NCBI RefSeq assembly: GCF_958298935.1
Contig: NC_084943.1
Coordinates: forward strand, 20,825,001 to 20,889,000
DNA from: Phragmites australis
Taxonomy: Eukaryota > Streptophyta > Magnoliopsida > Poales > Poaceae
DNA: 64,000 nt
Direction: 5' to 3'
Below are positions 11,437 through 23,646 of the stretch, in pieces. Positions within the stretch are counted from its first letter, which is position 1, and the number at the start of each line of letters is the position of its first letter. The position numbers and the translations under genes were made by a program. The notes under the pieces were generated by a model. The model ran no database searches. It saw nothing but the letters and a program-made list of their open reading frames with translations, and had not been told where the DNA came from.

Positions 11437-12945
11437 CGTTCTAAAAGGAGGTAAATTAGGACACTTAGAACCATTTTGGCTCTAAAAACAATATAAGATA
11501 AACCTATATCAATTTCTATTTAAATATGTTCTATATTTATCTAGTGTATCTACTAAACCGATCAAAGCGCTTACAACCTATTTAAGAAGGTAAATTGCAA
11601 GTAAGTAAATGCGGAAATATAAATAAGGTAGAAAAAACAAACTCGGTATAAGGATTTTTTCTCGTGGTATCGATGCCATGAATGTCACCCATAGTCTACG
11701 TTAGAGCTTCACAAAGGATATGCTCCCGGTTAACATCCGGTCACGACCTTTGAGCCACCAAGTCACAAAGACAAGATCTCCACCTAGATGAGCCACCAAA
11801 CTACTAAGACAAAGTCTCACCACTAGCCTCTTTTCCAGTTCATCGTCGCCGTGATCACTTCGAAGCTTGAGTCACAAAGGTAAGGGTCTCCGCGTCCCCG
11901 TACAATCGCTTTGCCGCTGCTCCACACCAAGTCGAAAGGTCAACAAACTTGCCGATGAGTTACTAAAACTCCAAGTTACCAACATACTAAGAGGTACACT
12001 GTTGGATCACTTCTTGATCCACTCTCTAGGAAGCAATCACTAAGCAACTCACTCTCTAGGCCTATAAGCACTAATCACTCATCAATCTGGTGTTTAATCG
12101 CCTTAGATGATCACTTTAAGCACTTTAGTGGCTTGGATGTTTTCTTAGGTGTACATGAATTTCTCATGACTCCAATACACTCAAATGATTAAGTGGATAG
12201 GTATTTATAGTCTCAAACTCACGCACTAGCTGTTAACCAACGACTCTAAAAAGTTGTTAACACCGGATGATCTGTAAGAACAATAGTACTAACACATGAT
12301 CATCTGGTGAGTATTTCATCAAAAACTAGATGTTGAAACCCCACTCAAGCCTCTGTAAACACCGGATACTCCGTTGTATACTCCATCTTCAACACTGGAC
12401 TTTCCGGTGAGTATACCTTAGCCATCCGAACCAACATCTTCTCTGTGTAAATTGCTCTAGTGGCTTCTCCGATGCTTATCACATCATCAACGAACTATCC
12501 AGTGAGGTCACTGCATTTTCTCCTTCTTCAACAATTCTCTGGTGATTTCCTCTAGTGTGTTCAAATCAATCACCAGACTATCCGGTGGGCTCTTTTGCTT
12601 TTTTTTTTTCATTTTTTGCACTGTTCATTATCCGGTGTATTGCCCGATATTATCTTGCTTCGTCATCGGACTATCCAGTGAGGTTTTTATGTCTCTGTCC
12701 CCCTTTGACAGAGATACTCCGGTGAGTGAAAATACCTGAGCACTGGACCATCCGATGTAGTAATTTCTCCTAAGATTTTTTTAATTCAAACAAACTTTAT
12801 CCCGGCTTCGGTGGCTTCTTCATGTATTGTATCTATGAGATCTACTAACATATATTCTTGACAAACATGTTAGTCCTAATAACTATATTATCATTAATCA
12901 TCAAAATCACAATCATAAACTAATAGGATCATTTTCGCTACATGA
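11437..12945 (-). mobile_element. LTR-retrotransposon remnant, probably a solo LTR of SIRE/Maximus type
   Basis: The left part reads like the end of a grass SIRE-type copia LTR (a phrase resembling CTAAGAGGGGGTGAATTAGG near 11440). The right part resembles its start (TCATTAATCATCAAAATCAC, near 12890-12912). Between 12250 and 12760 there are repeated short CCGGAC/TATCCGGTGAG-type motifs common in these LTRs. No gag-pol lies beside it, so it looks like a solo LTR. I could not find a clear target duplication, and the boundaries are approximate. Confidence 0.45.
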
Positions 12946-13195
12946 TGTAATATTTTTTATTCCATTATTTAAAAAAATCAGCACGCACAAGAGAAAAAGG
13001 AAAAAAAAAACAAAAGCAAACTACTGTGAGTGTTGGGCTCAAAACGAGTGAGCAGGAAGCTGGGCCCAGTTTTCCTCGTGGCCAGAATTACAGTCGGTGA
13101 AAACGGGCAACACCCGACAGACTGGGCCGTCAGGGTTTTCATCAGGCCATCCTCTGCTGGCTCTTCTGCAAAGGAAGGCGACGCTGTGTTTTTTT

Positions 13196-14033
13196 TTAGG
13201 GAAAACTGCAAAAAACCCCCCAAAAGTCACTTGGATTTTGACTTTCCCCCCCAAAAGTTGTTTTGTTGCAAAAAGCCCCCCAAAAGTTTGACTTTGTTGC
13301 AAAAAACCCCCTAAAAATTCAAAAAAATAAAAAAATCATTAAAAAAATTCTAAAAAAAACTAGAGACAATTCTAAGACCTTCTGTGAAATTTGTTTTCAA
13401 AAATAATATCCTTTGCATCATATTTCATGGAGAGGAAGTTTGGAAAAAAAAGAAAAATATGCAGCTCATTTATTAACTCATGTTATTTTAAATTTGTCAT
13501 GTCTACCATTATTTTTCCTACACAAATAATTATTTAAGTAAACTAATAAAAGTGGTTTCACTAATTTTGGGGGTGTTATGGATTAGTTATGAATTAATCT
13601 ATCTGCAACCCATCTACTGAATCCTGCACGTTACAATAACTATTTCAAGATTTCATGTATTTTTACAAGATAGAGGATCATGTAAGAAGACTAAAAAATT
13701 TTGTTTCATGATTTTTGGATTAGTAAATAATTAACTATGCATTTAACTCGAATTAATAAATGAGTTGCACGTTTTTCTTTTTTTTCAAACTTACTCTCTA
13801 TGAAATATGATGCAAAGGATATTATTTTTGAAAACAAATTTCACAAAAGGTCTTATAATTGTCTCTAGTTTTTTTTAGAATTTTTTGTGATTTGTTTTAA
13901 ATTTTTTTGAATTTTTAGAGGTGTTTTTGCAACAAAATCAAACCTTTGGGAGGTTTTTTTGCAACAAAACAACTTTTGGGGGGGAAAGTCAAAATCCAAG
14001 TGACTTTTGGGGGGGGGTTTGCATTTATCCCTT
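13196..14033. mobile_element. Foldback / MULE-like element with roughly 280-bp inverted arms
   Basis: The left arm starts GGGAAAACTGCAAAAAACCC and carries AAAAGTCACTTGGATTTTGA. The right arm carries the inverse of the same blocks and ends GCATTTATCCC. The arms run about 13196-13480 and 13755-14033 around a unique AT-rich centre. Both ends are flanked by a T-tract followed by A (possible 9-bp duplication of eight T and A), but low complexity makes that weak. Confidence 0.6.
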
Positions 14034-14054
14034 TTTTTTAAGATAATGAAAAAA

Positions 14055-14366
14055 GGGAAAACTGCAAAAACCAATTCAATTGGATTTTGACTTTCCCTAA
14101 TAAATGAGTTGCACGTTTTTCTTTTTTTTTCAAACTTACTCTCTATGAAATATGATACAAAAGATGTTATTTTTGAAAACAAATTTCACAAAAGATCTTA
14201 GAATTGTCTCTAGTTTTTTCTCAAAAAATTTTGTGATTTTTTTTTAAAAAATTGAATTTTTAGGGGTGTTTTTGCAACAAAATTAAATCTTTGGGAGGTT
14301 TTTGCAACAAAACAACTTTTGGGGGAAAGTCAAAATTCAAGTGACTTTTAGGAAAGTTTTTGTATT
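14055..14366. mobile_element. Second, internally deleted copy of the same foldback element
   Basis: It begins 21 bp after the previous element with the same GGGAAAACTGCAAAAACC end, keeps only about 45 bp of the left arm, then continues with most of the right arm (AATAAATGAGTTGCACG onward). Confidence 0.5.
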
Positions 14367-14369
14367 TTT

Positions 14370-17300
14370 TTTTAAATCTGATCTTTTATATTGTGTGATA
14401 CATACAACTTTTATATATTATTACATCATCCTAACTCGTAGCTAAAAATTTAATGGAAATAAGATCGTAAAAAATCATATACGTCGGAGTGATTGCCTGA
14501 AAGTTCCGTGCCTGATCCGATCGTCACCACTCACTCGCAGAGGCTATGGATGACGAGTCCATCCATGATGCTTTCACTCGCTCTGGAGTCCTGTCCCAAT
14601 CCTATCCCGGCCAACTTGCCCAGCGATAAGATTAAGAGCGATCGGTCGTCACGGCACGGGCATCATAATCTCGCGATTATTCTCACGAAACCTTTCTTAA
14701 TCTTAGTGTCGTGACGTTAATAAGCTCGCGGTTTCACAAGCGCTCGATCGGTAGCTCCTCAACGGGGATAGCACAAGCTACCGGAGGAGGTTATGTGACA
14801 GTTATAAGAGTTGTCTGTTGTATTAATCTTTACTACTTAAAAAAATACGTAGTGGTTTTGTTTCCACTTGTATGTATTTCGTTTTCGATATTTTTGGTGT
14901 CTGTGTTATGCTTCGCTCCCCGCGTGGACCCACGTTATGCACCCGCACTCCCACGTGCTCTTGTGTGGGCCCACCCGTCGTGTACGCTCTTGCGCCTGCT
15001 TCCACGTGGACCTGCTTCCCGCCTACACTCCCACGCGCTATCGCACCTGCTCCTGTATGGACCTACTTCCTGTGTGTGACCGTGTAGCTACATTACGTGT
15101 AAAATATGTATACATAATTAGTTAGAATAAAAGGTCCGACAGGATAATTCTAGAGCTATGACAGGAAATTGAAGTGAGGAGCTCACATAGACCGCTCGAT
15201 CATTCTTAGACTACCTTAACCATATTCCATTCATTTCGTTTCTTTTCCGATTCCTTTCCCCGTTCTTATTCCCTTTATTTCCTCTCATCTCCAACAGCTT
15301 CACTTCGAGGGGAATCACGAAGTGAAAGTAGAGATAATCCCGTCTTGAAGGGAATGACCCTGAGAATCCTATCGTGAAAGAAATCGTGAAGGAAAATTGT
15401 TAGAGCGTTGAAGGTAACGAGAACGAAAATCTGCCTCACGAAGGGACCTGTTGGGTTCAATGTTAATACGGGAACTAAATGTTATTCTCGCAATATTAAT
15501 TGCCTAAGGTGGCATGCTCCTGCAAACGCCTAGACTGAGGCTCTGCCCCTGATCATTTGAACTATTTGGGAAGATTGCTGATCTCTGTGGTTGAAAGTAT
15601 TTCGATTTATCTTTTTTTTAAAGATTAATTAGCGGAGTTGATAAAATCTGTAGGGAGTCGGTTGGCCAATTTTTCCATACGAAACTATTCAATATCTGAA
15701 TATAATATTCTGAAATCTGTATCACTCGGTGTGAACTGGTTTAATTCGATTCAATGAACCAACCTAGAACACCCAACCAAACAAACGGTTAGTCTTTGCT
15801 GATTGATGACATCTATTTGTTTCTGCAAAACACAAGAAAATGAGGGATTTAACCAGCTATATTAATTTAGATGTGTTTCGATAAAATAACATCTTTTCCT
15901 CACTGACACGTAAAGTCACATGTGTAAATGATAGGCCAGGATGCCAAATTTCGAAACGTAGCAATTTTCTCCAAAAAATCACGTTTGGATTCCAGCTTTT
16001 GTTTCATTGTCGGGGCCAGTATTCCAAGCGAAGCTACACTTTGGTTCCAGTTTCTACGTTTTAGAAAGAAAATTATGTTTTCTTAGGGCAGCTTAATGTT
16101 TAGAGCTACCAAATTGTATAAATTTTAAAAAGTAATAGCTCTAAGCACAAAGTGAGTCTCACCTTAGTACCTCTTTTTTTTTTATAGAAACAATTAAAAA
16201 AAATCACTATTCCTGTGTTATTATAAACTTATCATTAAAAAGTTAAAAAATACTATTAGAACTGTCATTCGAGTGAAATCCTAAAAAATAAAAAATCTAA
16301 AAGGTATTTACAAATACCACTTTTCTATAAGATATGAAAAATTATAAACAATATGACTCGTATAAATTTAAAAAATATGCTGTATTACAGCTAGCAGAGC
16401 TGCCCTTACGCAAACGAAGGTGTGGATTCTGAGTGCATCACCCACGGTTTGGCAAAAGTTTTCTATGGCAAATTGACAAGGCGGATTCAATCAGTTGTAC
16501 TAGTTTTCCCCCGGATTTGCTCAGGGTATCCGATAAAAAATTCATTTTTGTTTTCCAAATTCCATTTACACGAGAAAGGATATGATACTAGGGCCAAAAT
16601 TTTAGTCCTGTATTGTATCAACAGTGGAACACCCAAATAATCGTTTGTTGATGTCACCGTCAGGCTGCCAATACGGGAACCGTGTGTAAATTGCATTGCA
16701 AGGGTCCTATAGTATATTTTGGTTTCGATGTGATGTGTGGTGTACGATGTGTCAGTAATTAAACCGAATAATTGATTCCAAGAAAAGGATTAGTGGTACT
16801 ATTTAATCACTTTCTGAGTAAAATAAACGACTACTAAGTCGACTGCCCGACACCCAATAGCATACAGCTCACCTCGCCACTGGTCGGTGCCGACTTTGCT
16901 CTCCCTATAATTTTTTAAGTACAATTTATAGCTTCATGTATGCACTAGTATCACTATATATGTACTTATATAATATTTATTGAAGATATAAAATACAGAG
17001 TTTGATGATCGGTAAAATCACTACAAATATTTTGTTATCAACTGGTACATCGCCTATTACTATTTTTTTTTTCATTTATTGAGACATAAAAAATAAATAT
17101 AAAGTTTGATCACTAATAGATAAGAGATATAATCACCTCCGCTAACAATGTAAGCTAGATTTGGTGCTCTGCTCCCTCTACATCAAACAAACACTCCAAT
17201 TATAATCCTAAGAAAATACATCATTTCTCAAATGAAAAATGCATTACAAATCAGCACTTGCTAGCAAGGAACGTGCATGCTCTTGTCTGGTGTGGCAGCA

Positions 17301-20300
17301 GCTGCACCTTTTGCCTTCTCCTTTCTCTCTCCTTCCATGGCCACTTCAGTTTACACCTAGCAAATGGCCAAATCTTACAACTCACCTGATCTGGCACAGC
17401 ACAATGTTAGGTTAGGTCTCTCCCCATGATCGAAAGCGTAACGAATTCGTAGTGTAGTGACAGGATCATGGGATCTTGATTCTTGGTTACTCTTTTTTTT
17501 TGGCAAGTGAGCCTTTTGAACCGTTAAGCACGGCATCAAATATGTGTTTAGTCAGGTGGATATTCTTAGATAGAAGATATCTATCTCATTTTTAAATACG
17601 TTTAGTTAGAGAGCAAATTAAATATGATATCTATATAAAAAAGTATGTTTATAAGATGCTGGATGAACTCATCCGGCGAATACACCCGAACAGAAATTGC
17701 CTGTCAACAACCGGTTTAGGTCAAACACTCTAAAGAAATGGGCGGGCAGTGGGTTAAGACTACCTGAAAGAATCATGCTTAACTTGTCAGTGAAATGGTA
17801 ACGCCAGTCCCCCTCCTGATCTCCTACGACAACAGTCCCTAAGCTTGATGGTGTTGTGTCCTTGTACGATGTCGTATAGTTGTGCGTAGAGACTATAGAT
17901 TCAACTGTGTCAGCACAAGCTGATCCAATGACCTCTCTAGTTAATTTGGATTTGAATTCACATGTACGAAATGAGGTGCCAATTCAGTGAAAGAATAAAC
18001 TTGCAATCGAGTGGAGTGAGTTTTGGCTGACCCATTTGAATCCTGGCAGAGATCCTTTTGATAAAAAAGGGTGAAGTACATGAAGATTCCCTTCAAGGCT
18101 TGAGAAGGCCAGACACCAAGGCGGCTTCAACATTGGAATCGGGTCGTTGTGTATGTTTTTTTTTTAAAACCAGCCGGATAGGAGTATTTCTGTTGTACCT
18201 AAAGATTATGTCTGAGTAATAAAGTTCCTGCTTTCCACTACAAAAACTAATCCCAATTGAAGTTGAAGCTCCGGATAAATTCCAGTTATATGTCAGGACG
18301 TTGTGCAATTGCATTCGTGGATCATGTGGAATGTTCTGTGCTCTAGAGTGAAAATAGATCGGATTTTTCCTCTATGTCCGATCGGCCAAATCAATTTAGA
18401 TACTAAATCAGATCTTAAATATCAGTTATTCAAAAGAAATTTAGATGTAAGATTGGATCTCAAATAGTTATATTAGATTCGGATGTACAATCGGATATCA
18501 GATATCCGAGAATAGAATCGGATATATCTGAAGACTATGTAATAAATATCCAAATTTATTTTTCGAAGCTTATAACTTTTTTATACGGAGTTGGATGAAG
18601 ACAATCTTTATATAAAAATTATAACTCTTGACGAGATCTACAAGTTTATAGTTGATATTTTTTCATTTGATAATATTAATATGTGTTTAATAATTAATAG
18701 AAACCTCAGCCAGTATATTAGACACTTGTAACTTATCTAATTTTACTCTAACATAACTACTTCTATATGAGTATATTACTTATTTACTTGTTGTATCTCT
18801 AATATAGTTAAGTTTTATATATGTAAAACGGTCAAATAATTATAACATATGTAATATATATGGTTGTTGCTTTTGCTCAATATCTTGACCAACACTATCT
18901 GCATCTAATTTGTCACATGTTTGATCCGTATCCGTGACCGAGACTATTCACATCTTTATTTATATCCCATACTTATTTGTATCCGACTTCAATTCTAATA
19001 AAGAATTATAAAATATAATATATGATGAGTGATATTCTTTTATCTAATCCGATTACACCGCTGGTGTGCTCCAAATCTCCAATCAGCTGTACGAACTAGG
19101 AGGAGTGCACCAAGGAGGAAACAGCGTGGAACTGATACGAAGTTTGAGACCTCACTCCTCAGTTCTCAAAGCATCTCCAGTAAATTAGTCAAATTTTATA
19201 ATCTACGTCTCTATTTAGCTATTTACTTTAAAAGATTTTCTCTCAATATTTTTACATACTTTAGTAAACTAATCAAATCTCATTTTTTATATTCTAATTA
19301 CCTATATTTTATTCGTAACGGCTAGTTTTTCAAATGGCTATTTTCTGTAACAACTATTTTTTTCAAATTATTGAATGGTGCATTGTAAAGAAACTCACAA
19401 ATTAGTTATGCAACACAGGGTTAGAAATAATTGTATAAATTACTATAATCAAGATGAAGATTTATGGTGAATTTTCCAAAATTTTAGGAAGTCAATTTGA
19501 ACCTTTAAAAATCCAAAACAGTCCATTTAACTAATTTTTGTTCAAATTTAGCTCAATCTTTTTGCGTGTAACTTGTCAAAATGGTTCATGCGAGTTAGGT
19601 TGTTTAAAAAAAATTGGTTTAAACTGTAGACAGCTTTTAAATCAACAAACAGAATTATGAAATAAAGTGGAAAAATAAACACACATATGCACACAAGCTA
19701 GCTAGTTTTCTATGGTAGCTGTTGAAGATAAAAAAATTAGAGGATGCTGTAATAGTATTAAGGGATACTGTAATAGTATTATAGAAGATGAATTTTTAAG
19801 TATCTGTTAGAGATGATTTTTTTTTTCTATGATACAATTTCCCGCAAAATACTGTGCCACTCGAATTTGCAGATCGGGTGGTTGAAAAAGTTCTCCAGTA
19901 GGTACAATATCAAGTGTTACAGTGTTGGTGAGAGAAGCTAATACTTCAAATTTGTTGCTACACTGTTAGAGCATCCGTAACACCATTCATAGAGGTTGAT
20001 TATGAGTCAATGAGAGGAGGAAAATAATAGAATGTAGAAAATATGGTAGCGGTTAGAGATAAAAAAAAATAAAAAATACAATAATAAAGATGCTATAATA
20101 GTTCTATAAAATATAAATTTCTAAGTATTAGATGACGTAGACGCTAGACGGAGAGATGGCCACTCTACGGGATGGCAATCCGTTTGCCCATACTGCTGGA
20201 GCCGCGAGATCGCCCATGCTGCTGCAGTTGCTCTCACCAGTCACCACCACCCTGCCCACAGAGCGATTAATGCCAAGACGGCACTCCCCTATCCTCGGAA

Positions 20301-21000
20301 TCTGTTGCATTCAATACATCTTTCATCGCAAACCAAGAAATCTTCAACGCAGTCCTGAGTCCTGGCCAGATCCATCCAAGCCCCCATCAGCCAATACTGT
20401 TTGCCTCCAATAGTGGAACCCCTCTATTTTTCATCACCATACTAGTCGCTCACGGATCCGAGTCACTGATTTCATGGGGTGAAGTCAGAGGAACAGTGAT
20501 ACATGAGGGGATGAGGAGTAATTTACAGGTAGCAAATCGACCGCAGGATAAGGTACTATAGGAAATGTGCTGTAATGTAGGCACTATAGCACCAAATCTG
20601 ACTTAGCTCCACGGTAAAGTCAGGATCCCGTTCCGTCGCTCACAAGCGTCACTTTGCTTAGCTTGCTTGTAATTAGTGGAGTGCTTTGAAAGAAGCACGA
20701 TTAAAAAGTGGTGATAAGAGTACAAGGGCTCGACGAAAATCATTTTACGAAGAAATTTTTATTTTTTTAGCATTTTAATAATTTCTCTTTACGGTCTCAT
20801 CATAAAAAGATTATTAAAAACATTAACTCCAAGCTGAGATTCTCTTTCTTTTCATTTTATAAATATCTTTGAATGAAATTTATTAAAATAAAAAAATAGA
20901 AACGAGAAAAAGAATTAGAAAGAGAATAAAACGAAGAGAATACACTTGGATACTCTTAAGTGTGGCGATAAAGGTGAAATATTCGAGTTTGTTTGTGATC
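14370..21000. other. Gene-free region with MITE debris
   Basis: No coding segment longer than about 100 residues and no domain is recognisable. Visible pieces are: imperfect GC-rich repeats with CACGTGGGCCCA-like phrases near 14920-15080; Harbinger-like ends (GCATCTCCAGTA near 19170, GAGCATCCGTAAC near 19970); and hAT-like (A)TCGGATATC-rich sequence at 18350-18990. The short open frames (for example near 16422-16640 and 18093-18314) show no family signature. Confidence 0.45.
16172..16325 (-). repeat. Dispersed MITE-like repeat, copy 1
   Basis: The reverse strand (GGTATTTGTAAATAC, TTTTTTATTTTTTAGGAT, TTTCACTCGAATGACAGTT, then ATAACAC) matches 30190-30343 on the forward strand over about 150 bp. 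No open frame. Confidence 0.55.
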
Positions 21001-22680
21001 TTTTTTGGAAAAATTCCAAAAATAGACAACATACTCGATCGTATTTATTGAAATAGATAACATATCACCGTATTTACAAATTTAGCATGCATTCGACACA
21101 TCATTTACCGAAAATGATAAATAATGTCATATTCGGCACCTCAGAGGTGCCAAATATCAACTGTATTCGGTACCTCATGTGTCGAATATGGTGAACAATG
21201 TCATATTCGGCACGAATACATCACATCTCTCCGTCTACTCCAGTGTATGAACAATAGCCACTTTGATTAAATTTCGTTTCCACTTACATTTAAAACGGTA
21301 GTCTTCTGTTACTCCAAAATTTTTAAATTTTTTTTACGCGTTCTATAATCCATGTGCAACACATTTTAATTTGATTCACGCAAAAATCATTTATATATTT
21401 TAAACTAAATTTTTTAAAAATGCTACTTCTATAACTTCCCAAAAAGTTTTAAACAATTCACTCATATTCTTCTTATGTGATGAACTAAATTATAAAATTA
21501 TTTTCAGCCCTATGTTATAGGATGAAAAAAATGAGTTCCTTTATAATACTATATTTATATGTATTTTTATCATTTGAAGTGATACTCTTCTTTTAATTCA
21601 ATTTGAATTCAAACAAAATTCAACCATCTCATTATTTTTATCCCGCTGATATGCTAACATTTTAACTACATTTATGAAGAACGGTGGGCGAGCTGGCGCG
21701 TCTGTTGAACTATCTCATTATTTTTATCCCCTAGTTTGCACCGTTCAAGAGACGTGCCAGCTCGCTCACCGTTCTTCAGAAATATAGTTAAAAGGTTAGC
21801 ATGTCAATAGGATAAAAATAATGAGATAGTTAAATTTTATTTGAATTCAAATTGAATTAAAAGAAGAATATCACATGAAACGATAAAAATCATATAAATG
21901 AAATATTATAAATGAACTCATTTTTTCATCATATAACTTAGGGCTGAAAATAATTTTAGAAACTAGTCCATCACATAAGAAGAATATTAGTAAATTTTTA
22001 GATTTTTTAGAAATTTATTTGAGGCACTAACAATTGTTAGAAGTTATAAAAGTAGATTTTTTTTGAGAATTTTAGTTTAAAATATTTTTTTTGATGAATC
22101 TAATTAAAATAGGTTGTACATAGTTAAATTTTATTTAAATTTAAATTGAATTAAAAGAAGAATATCACATTAATGATAAAAATACATATAAATAGAGCAT
22201 TACAACGGGCTGAAAATAATTTTAGAAATTAGTCTATTACATAAGAAGAATATTAGTGAATTTTCAGATATTTTGGGAATTTATTTGAGTACTAAAAATT
22301 GTTAGAAGTTACCAGAGTAGAATTTTTTTAAAATTTTAGTTTAAAATATAATTTTTTTAATCCAATTAAAATGAGTTGCATATAGATTATGGAATACATA
22401 CAATTTTTTTTAAAATTTTAAATAATAGAAGAACATCGTTTAGAAAGAGAGCGTAAACTAAATCTAATAACATGGCTACTGTTTATGCAGAGTAAACTGA
22501 GAGTGAGGTGCCGAATTCAGATGATATTCGGTACCTCAGGTGATTAGATGCCGAATATAATACTGTTTATCATTTTTGGTAAATGAGTGCTAAATACATA
22601 TATTAAATTTATAAATACAACAATATATTATTTATTTTGATAAATACATAGAGTATATTATCTACTTTTAATTTTTTTCT
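21001..22680. mobile_element. 1.7-kb nested foldback transposon upstream of the NAT gene
   Basis: Outer arms (about 21001-21210 and 22480-22680) are inverse copies carrying repeated phrases such as ATATTCGGCACCTCA. Inside is a second, longer hairpin: about 21440-21715 pairs with about 21745-21990, sharing GAATTCAAATTGAATTAAAA and the GGTGAGCGAGCTGG/CGTG blocks around a loop of roughly 30-50 bp. A further direct copy of the inner right arm follows at about 22120-22390. No transposase is present. The right edge lies about 55 bp from the TATA box of the transporter gene. Confidence 0.65.
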
Positions 22681-22733
22681 GGTCCCCGCAAGATTACAAC
22701 CCCTGTTTGTCCTGTTGCTCCAGCTGCCGCTGG

Positions 22734-22741
22734 ATATATAG
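22734..22741 (+). promoter_or_regulatory. TATA box of the NAT transporter gene
   Basis: ATATATAG about 180 bp before a leader-intron donor. With transcription starting near 22770, the first exon would be entirely untranslated. Confidence 0.4.
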
Positions 22742-22914
22742 AGAGGGCCATAGAAAGGAGATAAGAATAAGGAGAAGGTGAAGACTTTTATACTGACTGC
22801 TTCTTGCATATCTTTTCCCTCCCCCCTCCTTCTGTCTCAATTCCCTGGAACGTTCTCTGCTTGGTGGGAGTAGGGAGAGCTACGAGCTACCAGCAGCCTG
22901 AGTTTCTGAATTTT

Positions 22915-23602
22915 GTAAGCTTGTTTTTCCTATTTGTTTCTGGAGTGCTGATTTGGTTTTGTGGTACTAGTGGTAGCTAATTTGCCCTTATTTTATTGTG
23001 ATGATGGCAAGTGTTGGTTTCTCAATCCTTGCATCCTTTTCACTGCATTTGTTTAGAGGTTGTTGTTGGAAAAACCATGCACAAATCTTTGGAGTGAAGC
23101 TCCCATCAACCATTCCTTGGTTTCGTTCCTCTGCTCGTCCCTTTCTTGCCAATCGTGGGGTAATAAAGAGGAATCAGCAAAGGTATACCCTTTTATTCCC
23201 TAAGATTTGTCCATGAATCTTCCAAGAAATCTGAATCTTTTTGCTTCCATGGAGGCCACCCTTGCTACATGCCACTCCATCAAGGTCTAGGTGTATGTTC
23301 ATTCTTGCAAACTAGGGTGAGACACTAGAAGCAGCAAAGGTGAAATCGTGTGTCCTCTTTCCTGAGCAATCTTCAGAAAAAGTTGCCATTTTTTTCCTTT
23401 CTGAAGACGAAAAGGTTGCAGTCTTTGGAGTGCTGCTCTGCCCATCGGTTCCGTTGCTCGTTTCTCTTCCCACCAATCGCTCAAAATTGCTTCTTTTTAA
23501 TTGCTGTCACTACGTCACACAAATCCGAGTGATTAATGGGAAGCTTCCAGGAAAAGGTGAATCTTTTAGGTTTCTAATTCGCTTCTTCTTTCTTGTGTGC
23601 AG
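22915..23602 (+). other. Intron in the 5' leader of the NAT gene
   Basis: A GTAAGC donor at 22915 and a CTTGTGTGCAG acceptor ending at 23602 frame a 688-bp interval with no sustained coding frame. The translation start follows 45 bp after the acceptor. Leader introns are common in highly expressed plant genes. The call is from splice signals alone. Confidence 0.5.
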
Positions 23603-23646
23603 CAGTCTGGTCGGAGAAGGCGTGAGCGTTCTCCATTGCTGATCCA

